Positions 45,527 to 53,649 of a DNA stretch of 64,000 bases are shown here, piece after piece. Source of the stretch: Nostoc mirabile CHAB5784. GTDB lineage: Bacteria; Cyanobacteriota; Cyanobacteriia; Cyanobacteriales; Nostocaceae. The translations under genes and the position numbers were made by a program. How positions within the stretch are numbered: position 1 is the first letter of the stretch; each line of letters starts with the position of its first letter. The DNA is taken from positions 1-64,000 of the forward strand of contig NZ_JAIVFS010000016.1 of the NCBI RefSeq assembly GCF_020829645.1. The letters run 5' to 3'. The notes under the pieces are model-generated. The model did not search any database. It was not told the DNA's origin and was given only the letters and a program-made list of their open reading frames with translations.

Positions 45527-47305
45527 TTAAAACCCGATATCAGAATGAACTTGGTCTTGATTAACCATACTGCCAACGTCTTTTGATGTCAGACCGGGAT
45601 TATTAGAAACAGCTTGAGGATTTTGGGGAATGGGGAAGCGTAACTCAACTTGCTTAACTCGCAAAGCTAAATCTTGCTGAGAGGGAAATTTCTGTGTACT
45701 CTTTCTAGCTAGTAAAGTGACAATTCTTGCCCATTTAAGTTGATTGTATTTCTCAATATTTTTGAGAGTTTGAGAAATTTTAATAGTTTTTAACAGTGGA
45801 ACTGAACCTTCCTTTTTATTAGCATAAGCAGGGTTAATGAAAACGCATTTACCAGCAATTAACTTAAGAAATTGAGCCGATTCAAAAAGCTTTCTAGTTT
45901 TCTCTTGGTCGCTGATACTCGTGCTATTATTTTTACCCCCAGTAGAACGGCTTTTTTGCTTGTACTTAATCTCTTCATCACCTAAGAAGCTGGAAAACAA
46001 TTGCGCCGACTCGTTCTCACCAGGATTGAAGATGAATTTAGTGCTGCAAGCGCCAAGGATAGCCTTAGCAATATCCTTACCGTAATTTTTCTCAAGCTGC
46101 CCCATATTTTGGAAGCCGATAATACCGCAGAACCCCTCAGAGCGTGATTCGTTGAGCCATCTATACAGGTCAGGTAAGTAAATCGAGGGTAATTCATCCA
46201 GTGCAACGATGAGTGGATCTTTCCGTTTAGAAGCAATATTTCGAGCGATGGTCATGTGTAAGATGCTTGTCATGAGAGGCCCTGCTGCATCCCGGCGCTC
46301 TCTGTCCAACCCGAAAATAATCATTTGCTTTCCTCTAATTTCCAAAGGTAAAGTTGTCTTGCCGATGAAGCATCCTAATGTGTTTTTCGCCATGAATCGG
46401 GTAAACATAATACTGGCGGTAGCAACAATGCCTGCAACAGTCTTTTCAGATGCAGCAGAACTGAACAGTTGCCCAAAGGCAATTTTTACCCAAGGATTGA
46501 GAGAAGCAGCCATGAGGCGTTTGACCATTTGCTCACTAGAAAGTATCGCGGCGCAAGTCATAACATCTGCGAATTGACCGAACTCTTTAGCTAACATCAG
46601 AATTGCCTGAGTCAGCTGATCCCCTGAAGGCCCGAAGAAACCATCTTCAGTTGAATTGCCCAGAAGTCGGAAATTCTTATTGATAACAGTGGAAATTTGT
46701 CGGGACGATTCGGCATCACTACTATCCCGGAGAAAATCTAGAGGATTGCAAACTTCAGATTCAGGAAATCCAGGTGCAAAGATGTGAACATCATAGCCCT
46801 TATATTTAGCATAGGCAGCAACTTTCGCCTGAGAAGGGTATTTAAAGTCATAAACTATACATGGAAATTCCTGATCAATTGCCGAGTAAATCATCGGGTT
46901 AATGGCACTAAATGTTTTTCCACTACCGGGAGCGCCGATGACTGCCGTACCTCGTTGCACATCAGGAATATAAAAAGTAGTATTAGCACCTTTTCCCTGA
47001 TGCTTACCAATGTAAAGTGCCGCACTATCACATTGGGGATTGGCAATTTGCAAGATGGCTTTTTTCTGAGCAGTAGCAGTTTCTTTACCACCACCCCAAT
47101 AACTGGTAGCGATTTTCTTTTTGTTACCATCGCCAAAAAACACCCTCGTCAGAATATAAGCACCAAGTAAGGACAAAACTGTTAGCCCATTGGGGGTAAA
47201 TAAATGATGAGTGTATTTGCCGATGCTGTCATGAGGGTTCTGCAATTGCTCAAATCGAAATCTTTGACTAGTAGTTGTGTTAGTTGTCGCTAAAAACTTG
47301 TTCAT
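45527..47305 (-). CDS. virD4: VirD4/TraG-type type IV coupling protein
   Basis: The 592-residue ATPase has one N-terminal membrane segment (about 40-56), Walker A VIGAPGSGKTFSA (GAPGSGKT at 124-131), Walker B DPLIVALDELPSIYLPDL (about 365) and the conserved GIIGFQNMGQLEKNYG and FSSFLGDEE segments. Coupling proteins bind the relaxosome and feed it to the T4SS at the inner membrane. It follows the exported protein gene by 125 bases and precedes the pseudo-relaxase by 4. Confidence 0.92.
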   Translation of the reverse strand: MNKFLATTNTTTSQRFRFEQLQNPHDSIGKYTHHLFTPNGLTVLSLLGAYILTRVFFGDGNKKKIATSYWGGGKETATAQKKAILQIANPQCDSAALYIGKHQGKGANTTFYIPDVQRGTAVIGAPGSGKTFSAINPMIYSAIDQEFPCIVYDFKYPSQAKVAAYAKYKGYDVHIFAPGFPESEVCNPLDFLRDSSDAESSRQISTVINKNFRLLGNSTEDGFFGPSGDQLTQAILMLAKEFGQFADVMTCAAILSSEQMVKRLMAASLNPWVKIAFGQLFSSAASEKTVAGIVATASIMFTRFMAKNTLGCFIGKTTLPLEIRGKQMIIFGLDRERRDAAGPLMTSILHMTIARNIASKRKDPLIVALDELPSIYLPDLYRWLNESRSEGFCGIIGFQNMGQLEKNYGKDIAKAILGACSTKFIFNPGENESAQLFSSFLGDEEIKYKQKSRSTGGKNNSTSISDQEKTRKLFESAQFLKLIAGKCVFINPAYANKKEGSVPLLKTIKISQTLKNIEKYNQLKWARIVTLLARKSTQKFPSQQDLALRVKQVELRFPIPQNPQAVSNNPGLTSKDVGSMVNQDQVHSDIGF

Positions 47306-47430
47306 AAAGGTATTGGAAATCGAAGGTCTACAAGTTTTGCTCTAGTCGAAAATTCTTGAAGTAAAAATGTCTCTTCATTTTTGGACATTACAGTGACAAA
47401 TGGCACGCTTGTTAACGGCAAACCTATTAA

Positions 47431-48633
47431 TTAATCTGGAAGTGTTGAGGGTTGACCGAAAATAATGGGGTCTTTTTCTTTGTATTCGATAAACGGAACA
47501 GGCCCGATAAAGTATGGCGAACAGGTGCGACCAACAAAGGGAATGGTTTTGCAAATACGGAAGAACATGGCAGTTTCCATAGAACCGCTTGCTTCATCAA
47601 TATCCCAAATCACTTGTTTAAATGCCGAGCCAAAAGGATTTCTACCAGTTGGTTCTTGACCATCGTTAAGCGCTTTCAAGATGCCAAAGCCACCTGTTAC
47701 CTTCTGTACTTTGCCAGAAATCCATTGAGTACCTGTAGTCCTGCCGATACCTGCCACCTCTGCATGAGCGCAATTATTCTGTAGGCAAGGGACATTAAAA
47801 CCTTGTTGATAACTACCAGAAATTGAGCGAGTCCGGTTTGCTTCTATGTCTCGCAGTACAATGTCAACTTTCCCGATGAATGAAAGGTCGAGTGTTTGCA
47901 GCCCTGGCAAATTATCCCAAGTGAGAGTGGACAATCCAGGTACTCCATTAATTTTGGAGTCTTGCCAATTCTCAAATCGATTAATAGATGTGTTTTGAAT
48001 GTCGGAAATAGATGTTAGTGAGTAATTTTTTAAATTTATTACTCTTCCTAATTGAACGTCACGTAAACGAGAATTTCGGCTGGCGTTACCTATTGTGCCC
48101 CCAGTAATTCCAAATCTTCTCAAAAAATCGCTGACAGGTTTAACACTTATGACATTTCTATTACCTAAGCTAGGGATCGCTTTGGTTAAAGATGGTAAAG
48201 TTTGCCATTGAGTTAATTGGAAATCATCTAATGTTAACCTATTTAAATTGATTCCTTGTACTAAAGCTATGGTTGAGAGATTTAAATTTTCTATTGCTAA
48301 TTGAGGTGTTTCAAAATCTCCTAGTTCCATAAACTCGCTAATGCTTTGTCCTGCCGTCCAGGTTCTAGTTTCTGTATCTCTTGTGCCTGGGTAGGTAACA
48401 CTGCCACTTTCAGAAATAATCATGTCGCTGAATTTGAAACGCGACCAATCAGGAGTAAACCCATTAGGGGAATTGATAACGGGTACTTGTGCAGAAGCCT
48501 TGGGCAGCAAAAAGCCTACAAAAGAGTTCAATAGCCCATATCTTATGAAACTATGAATCAATAAGCTACCTACTAAACCAAAAAAAATGAAGTAACGTAA
48601 AGCGTTATCATTGAGTCGTAAAGATGATTTCAT
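47431..48633 (-). CDS. Exported protein of the T4SS operon, 400 aa
   Basis: An N-terminal signal or anchor (YFIFFGLVGSLLIHSFIRYGLL, about 14-35, then SAQV that may be a cleavage site) is followed by an extracytoplasmic domain with repeated Leu-Asn patterns (NLSTIALVQGINLNRLTLDD, LRDVQLGRVINLKNY) reminiscent of a short beta-helix, and a C-terminal part with several cysteines (CLQNNC, RICKTIPFVGRTC). It overlaps the VirB9-like gene by four bases. Probably a cell-envelope part of the conjugation machine particular to cyanobacteria; no named family recognised. Confidence 0.6.
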   Translation of the reverse strand: MKSSLRLNDNALRYFIFFGLVGSLLIHSFIRYGLLNSFVGFLLPKASAQVPVINSPNGFTPDWSRFKFSDMIISESGSVTYPGTRDTETRTWTAGQSISEFMELGDFETPQLAIENLNLSTIALVQGINLNRLTLDDFQLTQWQTLPSLTKAIPSLGNRNVISVKPVSDFLRRFGITGGTIGNASRNSRLRDVQLGRVINLKNYSLTSISDIQNTSINRFENWQDSKINGVPGLSTLTWDNLPGLQTLDLSFIGKVDIVLRDIEANRTRSISGSYQQGFNVPCLQNNCAHAEVAGIGRTTGTQWISGKVQKVTGGFGILKALNDGQEPTGRNPFGSAFKQVIWDIDEASGSMETAMFFRICKTIPFVGRTCSPYFIGPVPFIEYKEKDPIIFGQPSTLPD

Positions 48634-49385
48634 AAGCCATTACCTTGTGTTAAATTATCAGAACTATTACTCAAAGCAATTAATTTATTAACTAAGTCTT
48701 GAGATACAGAAGCCTTATTAGTAGCAGTAGAAATGTCATCACCTGCTTGTAAATAACCGATTAACTTTTGCAACCGTTGGTGTAGTTCATCTTGCTGATT
48801 CATCCATCCACTTTTAATAGCGACAACAATACCGCCTCGAATTTGGTTAATTGTTTGCTGTGTTTTAACTAATGATTGCAATTGAGGTTTCGGGGCTGTT
48901 TGTTCTCGTGCCACATCAAGAAGGATCGTTACCTGACTATATTTAGGAGTGCCATTACTTGTTGCTAGCCGAAAACTGTAAGTCTTGCGTTCACCAGAGG
49001 ATAATTGTGTAACTACTGTTAACAAAGTGGTAGATGTTTGCGGAATTCCGGGAATGTTCACTCTCTCGATCCGCCGCAGATGAATCAGCCCAGCGCCGGG
49101 GTTAGAGCAATTCTGATCCAGTCCCTCTAAGCAACCATCTGTGTCAAGCAGAATTTGCGATGGGTCGTCTAACCAGACTTTTTTGATAGTTTCGCCAAGC
49201 TCGTAAAATGAAATTGCTACACCGTGACCATTCCAAACGTTGATAGTTTGTAAAATTGCACCTTGGCCACTAGCTTGAGTTTGTTTGATGGTGCGAACAA
49301 CTGGTGCGGCAGGTGCGGCAATTATGGATAGTGGTACACAAACAACTGCGAGAGCCAACGGTATACCAATCAAAAAGTTTTTCAT
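48630..49385 (-). CDS. VirB9/TrbG-like periplasmic protein
   Basis: A signal peptide (residues 1-24, FLIGIPLALAVVCVPLSIIA) leads into a beta-rich domain with GHGVAISFYELGETIKKVWLDD, a region that fits the VirB9/TrbG N-terminal domain (strand, then a statement on the value of a position), and YSQVTILLDV closing it. A helical C-terminal tail follows. The usual C-terminal VirB9 domain is not obvious. Position right after VirB10, with a four-base overlap, supports the assignment. Confidence 0.55.
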   Translation of the reverse strand: MKNFLIGIPLALAVVCVPLSIIAAPAAPVVRTIKQTQASGQGAILQTINVWNGHGVAISFYELGETIKKVWLDDPSQILLDTDGCLEGLDQNCSNPGAGLIHLRRIERVNIPGIPQTSTTLLTVVTQLSSGERKTYSFRLATSNGTPKYSQVTILLDVAREQTAPKPQLQSLVKTQQTINQIRGGIVVAIKSGWMNQQDELHQRLQKLIGYLQAGDDISTATNKASVSQDLVNKLIALSNSSDNLTQGNGL

Positions 49386-50914
49386 GGCAACTCCAGAGTG
49401 CGATTCACTAAAATCGTGACTTTAGTATCTTTGGGTATATACAAAATATTGCTCCCAGCAGCAATTTCTGTATTGGCAGTCTCGGTACGTTTCCCCTGAA
49501 TGTCACTCAGTTTCCCAAATGCACCCTCTAAGAATGCCCCCCCTATATCACGTCTAGATGATGAACTACTTGAGGTGTTGTAGCTATTGCTAGAAGAATT
49601 GATGATACTGGTGGTATCTGATTGGTTCAAGACCCCACCAATTTTACCTAAGCCGCTAAACAGACCCAACATTATATCGTTGGACACCTCCCCCCCTTTG
49701 TTTTGGTATTTCTTCGCAATCAAAGGTTTGGCCCCATCTCCTAATACTGAAATTGCTCCTAGAGCAATTGGATATTCATTGTTGTCTTTAATGATGCTCG
49801 TGACTTGAATATTTGCATAGCCGCCGCCATCTACTGAAACTAACTCTACCGCTAATAAACTATCAGCAGCGATCGCTACTTCACCTTCATTGTCATGCAA
49901 ATCTTGAGTCAGTTTAGCGACGAATCGTTTATTAGATGGAATTTGTCTTTGCTGACCCTGAGGTGCAAGTTGCTGTTGTCCTATTACTGGGGTTATCAAA
50001 ATCCCGCTCGCAAATTCACCTACTCTCAAGTAACGAGTTTGTTGACCGTCAAGTATTTGTATTTCTTGGTCTAGATATTTACCCGACTTAGCTTGAGTTT
50101 GGGCTTGCCACCTGGGGCGGATTTTTTCAATTGAGTCGGTTGAGTTTTGCAGTGTGCTTTGGAGAGGAGTATCATTCTCTACATTCTGAAAATCAGTTTG
50201 ATCAGATACACTTGGTTGATTTTGTGCCGGGTCTAATGAAGGGGTGGTGCTAGTTTCGGCATAAGCGATTTTGCCATAAGAACCGATGGTACGGAGTTTG
50301 TTCAATTGCTCAAGTGGATCTTGGGGCGTGAGTGTCCGTGCTGCTATAGAGGGTCTTGGAGAAAAACTCGTGTGTGCTGGTGGCTGAGTGTAGGTTCTTC
50401 TAGGTTGTGGTGCAGTCTGAGTTACGCGACGTGGTTGTGTATTTTGAACAGGACGTGGCGCAGGTCGTGGAGATGGTGGGCTAGATGGCACGACCTTTTG
50501 GTCTACTGAAACTGGTACTGGCGCTGGTTGGTCTTTTTTATTTTTGTTAATGCGACCTAACTCATATTCAAGATCCGACAGAGCGAGTTTTGCACGCGCA
50601 TCACCGTCTCCCTCATCACTTTCTTGGGCTTGTTCAGTGGTGGGTATTTCCTGCGTTTTCAGAGCAATCTTTGGTGCTGGTGCGGGATTGAAAACACCAT
50701 TGAGCATCAAAAATATAGCTAAAAATCCAACTCCAAAAGGGACAGCAATTATTGCTAGTCTTGACCAAGGAGAAGTGACAAATGTGTGCTTAGTCGGTAC
50801 TAATAAACTTTCCGGTTCTGGTGCTTTATTACCATTAGTTTTATTAGCATCATCTATTTTAAGCAAATCCTCTAAAGTCGATACAGACCCATTTTTATTA
50901 TTCTCTTCACTCAT
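49382..50914 (-). CDS. virB10: VirB10/TrbI-like core complex protein
   Basis: The 510-residue protein has a cytoplasmic N-terminus, one membrane segment (about 51-71, LAIIAVPFGVGFLAIFLMLNG), a long Pro/Gln-rich linker (about 75-290) and a C-terminal VirB10 beta-barrel domain with RVGEFASGILITPVIG, VAIAADSLLAVELVSVDGGG and the closing IPKDTKVTILVNRTLEL. VirB10 spans both membranes and gates the channel. It overlaps its neighbours by four bases on both sides, a sign of tight translational coupling. Confidence 0.82.
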   Translation of the reverse strand: MSEENNKNGSVSTLEDLLKIDDANKTNGNKAPEPESLLVPTKHTFVTSPWSRLAIIAVPFGVGFLAIFLMLNGVFNPAPAPKIALKTQEIPTTEQAQESDEGDGDARAKLALSDLEYELGRINKNKKDQPAPVPVSVDQKVVPSSPPSPRPAPRPVQNTQPRRVTQTAPQPRRTYTQPPAHTSFSPRPSIAARTLTPQDPLEQLNKLRTIGSYGKIAYAETSTTPSLDPAQNQPSVSDQTDFQNVENDTPLQSTLQNSTDSIEKIRPRWQAQTQAKSGKYLDQEIQILDGQQTRYLRVGEFASGILITPVIGQQQLAPQGQQRQIPSNKRFVAKLTQDLHDNEGEVAIAADSLLAVELVSVDGGGYANIQVTSIIKDNNEYPIALGAISVLGDGAKPLIAKKYQNKGGEVSNDIMLGLFSGLGKIGGVLNQSDTTSIINSSSNSYNTSSSSSSRRDIGGAFLEGAFGKLSDIQGKRTETANTEIAAGSNILYIPKDTKVTILVNRTLELP

Positions 50915-51702
50915 TTCTTTCTCCCGAAGTTTAAATCTACAATTTCTGTAATTTCTAATCCGGCGCGACGGGCTGCATAAATCTTCTTAGCTAACTCAGT
51001 GGTATTAGCTGGGATATATTCTGGATTAGAAATTGAAGAAACTGTAACGGTTTTGTTGAAAGCAATTCCTTTACCTGAGTTATACTCACGCTCAAAAGTT
51101 ACCAGTGTACCAATAAAATCTATTTCCCATTTCCCTGATTTAATTTGGCGTGGTTGGGATATGAATCTGGGAATTAAAGATACTTGAGTATCACCATTGA
51201 ATACACCTGTCGGAGTGATTGATGCTAATTTCTTGAGAAAGGCGGGGCGAAATCCTTCATTTTCACTTAAAGCAAATGCAGCATCATAGGCTCTAGTCGT
51301 AACCTTACTATTAGATTTATTATTAAGTCTACCTATTTCTACCCCAGTATCTTGCTTAGTGATAGGTTCTCCTTTCTCATTAAATGTTTTTACTAATCCA
51401 TCCCAATTAAACATAGTAATAAACGTATCAGATACAAATTTTTTAATTACTTCATCAGACCGTTCTTTTGGGTCTACTGCTCTAGCGGCAATTGTCTCTC
51501 CTGATGAGAGTTGTACCAGGGCTAATTGCTTTTGATTTAGTATGCTGATTGCCCCATAATTCAGGAATTGTAATAAGAGGGAAAATCCCGCCATTGAAAA
51601 CCCAACTAAAGAGATTATTCCTACTCGTGTTGTTACATATTTGTTGTAACTAAGTAATTGTAATGGTTCTTTTGGTTGAGTTTTATTTTTTTGATTCAGC
51701 AT
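50911..51702 (-). CDS. virB8: VirB8-like inner-membrane protein
   Basis: Short cytoplasmic N-terminus, one membrane segment (about 28-50), then a periplasmic domain of about 210 residues with a helix-rich start and a strand-rich end (GKWEIDFIGTLVTFEREYN, a typical late VirB8 pattern). VirB8 is a scaffold of the T4SS inner-membrane complex. Gene order between VirB6 and VirB10 fits. Confidence 0.65.
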   Translation of the reverse strand: MLNQKNKTQPKEPLQLLSYNKYVTTRVGIISLVGFSMAGFSLLLQFLNYGAISILNQKQLALVQLSSGETIAARAVDPKERSDEVIKKFVSDTFITMFNWDGLVKTFNEKGEPITKQDTGVEIGRLNNKSNSKVTTRAYDAAFALSENEGFRPAFLKKLASITPTGVFNGDTQVSLIPRFISQPRQIKSGKWEIDFIGTLVTFEREYNSGKGIAFNKTVTVSSISNPEYIPANTTELAKKIYAARRAGLEITEIVDLNFGRKK

Positions 51703-51707
51703 AGGTT

Positions 51708-52808
51708 TTATTTAGCTAATTTCCCGACTAAACTACCACCTTTAGTAGCAACCCCTTTAGCAACCTCAATGGCAATCCCACTGTAATTTTCAGCAGCTTT
51801 ATTAATTTGAACTAAAACAGAAACGCCACCACCAGCCGCTAAACCTGTAGCTAAAAATGGCGCAATTATACCAATTGTAAATAGGAAGAACATTGGCTGA
51901 TAAGATTTAGAATCAGCGACTAGTTGCCCGGCGAAACCAACAATGATATTGAAGCAGAGCTTGCCAAAACCTACACTGAAATATCCTACTAACCAACTGT
52001 AAATTGATTTAGCTCCGTAAGGTAGCAGAGAACCACCAACAGCTACAGGCCCCAGCAGTGCTGTTACGAGCATAGTCAGTTCAATTCCCCATTGATAAGC
52101 CCCATTCATCCCGACTAAAATTATCGTAACTATGTCAGTAACAGCAGACCCAACAAAAGCATTAATGGGAGATAAAATTAAATCAATTCCATTTGCTTGA
52201 CCATCTTTAACATCATTAAAAGCATCGATAGCGCCATCAACCGCATCTATAAACCAAGAAAAAACTCCATCATTTTTTAAAAATTTATCTGGATATTTTT
52301 TGGTTAAATCTTCTTTAGCTTGAGCCAAACAGTTTATTTGTTCTTGTTGACTTAAAGATGAATTTCTACATTTATTTACAGCAATACCAATAGCGCTACG
52401 TGCTGCTTCAGTTCCCAATGCACTTTCAAATGCTTGCTTGAGGTCAATTCCTGCCGCCGCTTCGCTAAGAACTATATTATTTACATTATTAATATAGTTT
52501 CTAATCCCCAAAGTTGACTTTCCTAGTACATTCCCCTTATTGCTGAGTAAAACAATTACTATTAACGGCCAAATCAAGTCTGTATAAGCTCTTTGTTCTT
52601 CCCCCGCCATCATTTTTTTTGTCCATTCAACGACGAAGAAAGTTAGTGTTGCTATAGCGAATAAAGCTCCGACTGTACAAATTGCTGAATAAACACCACC
52701 TGTAATAGTTTCGTTCCAAAGCTCATCAAATCCTTGCGCTATTGAAGCTGCATTTTCTTTTGCTAAATCAGCTAAATCGCCCCCTAAGAGTTTGGCTAGT
52801 AAAAACAT
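51708..52808 (-). CDS. virB6: VirB6/TrbL-like polytopic membrane protein
   Basis: The 366-residue protein has at least five membrane segments (for example YSAICTVGALFAIATLTFFVV, LIWPLIVIVLLS, DIVTIILVGMNGAYQWGIEL, MLVTALLGPVAVGGSLL and MFFLFTIGIIAPFLATGLAAGG) with a large soluble loop in between (about 105-205). VirB6 proteins form part of the inner-membrane channel. Its VirB8 neighbour begins 5 bases after its stop. Confidence 0.7.
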   Translation of the reverse strand: MFLLAKLLGGDLADLAKENAASIAQGFDELWNETITGGVYSAICTVGALFAIATLTFFVVEWTKKMMAGEEQRAYTDLIWPLIVIVLLSNKGNVLGKSTLGIRNYINNVNNIVLSEAAAGIDLKQAFESALGTEAARSAIGIAVNKCRNSSLSQQEQINCLAQAKEDLTKKYPDKFLKNDGVFSWFIDAVDGAIDAFNDVKDGQANGIDLILSPINAFVGSAVTDIVTIILVGMNGAYQWGIELTMLVTALLGPVAVGGSLLPYGAKSIYSWLVGYFSVGFGKLCFNIIVGFAGQLVADSKSYQPMFFLFTIGIIAPFLATGLAAGGGVSVLVQINKAAENYSGIAIEVAKGVATKGGSLVGKLAK

Positions 52809-52928
52809 GATTTGAATCCTTGCTCAATACAGTAATTTTGTCTGATATTTGAACGCTAATTGATTGTTTGTATAGGAGGGAAAAGCTCTTGTAACTTTAC
52901 CTTTTACTGTGGTTCTATACCCTTTTAA

Positions 52929-53648
52929 TCAGTCAGCAGAAGTAGGATCTAGCCGTGCATTAAGTACGACTTCATGTAGTAGAGACAATCTGCCATCTTC
53001 TTCGGAGTTCTCCTTTTTCCGTTGGGAGTCAAGATGATCTGCCACTTGCGTCAGCATCAGGTTAGAGTAAGCATTGTCCTGTCGGGCTGATAAAGAATCA
53101 GTACGCTGCTGTGCCAACATTGACACAATTAAGCCGTTCTGAGCGGCGATCGCTTTGAGAACGTTTTGAGAGGCATCCATGTTCTGAGCTTCATCAGAAA
53201 TATCTTTTGCTTGCTGGGCGATTTGTGCAGTAGTATCAATCTTGGCTTGAGTTTTTTGTTGCCCCGTAAGGCTGACGACGCTAGCGACAGAAGCCAAAGT
53301 AAGTTGACGCTCTAGTTCTTGTGCGTTCTGTTGAGCAACAGGATAAGAATAATCGTCCTTAAGTGAATCCTTCAATTGATCAGCTGAAGCAACTGGGTCA
53401 GGCGCACCCAATTGTCCGATAGAACTATCAATTGCCGCATTAGCATTTTCCGTCAGGTCAGCCCAAGCACTGTTAATCTCATCCTTAGCCCATGCTTGAA
53501 TTTCCGAAACTTCTCCTTGAAGATCCGATACGATAGAACTAAAAAAATCGTTGATGCTGATGCCATAGCTAGGTGCAGCAATAAATAAGCTGACAAAAGT
53601 CGCAGAAGCTATCGCACTAAGAGTCAATTTCTTCATGATTGGTTTCAT
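52929..53648 (-). CDS. VirB5/TrbJ-like secreted coiled-coil protein
   Basis: A cleavable signal peptide (LSAIASATFVSLFIAAPSYG, ending near residue 29) precedes an almost wholly helical protein with long amphipathic stretches (AQQNAQELERQLTLASVASV, IDTTAQIAQQAKDISDEAQN). This is the architecture of VirB5/TrbJ minor pilin-associated proteins. Starts one base after the VirB4 stop, so translation is coupled. Confidence 0.65.
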   Translation of the reverse strand: MKPIMKKLTLSAIASATFVSLFIAAPSYGISINDFFSSIVSDLQGEVSEIQAWAKDEINSAWADLTENANAAIDSSIGQLGAPDPVASADQLKDSLKDDYSYPVAQQNAQELERQLTLASVASVVSLTGQQKTQAKIDTTAQIAQQAKDISDEAQNMDASQNVLKAIAAQNGLIVSMLAQQRTDSLSARQDNAYSNLMLTQVADHLDSQRKKENSEEDGRLSLLHEVVLNARLDPTSAD

Positions 53649-53649
53649 C

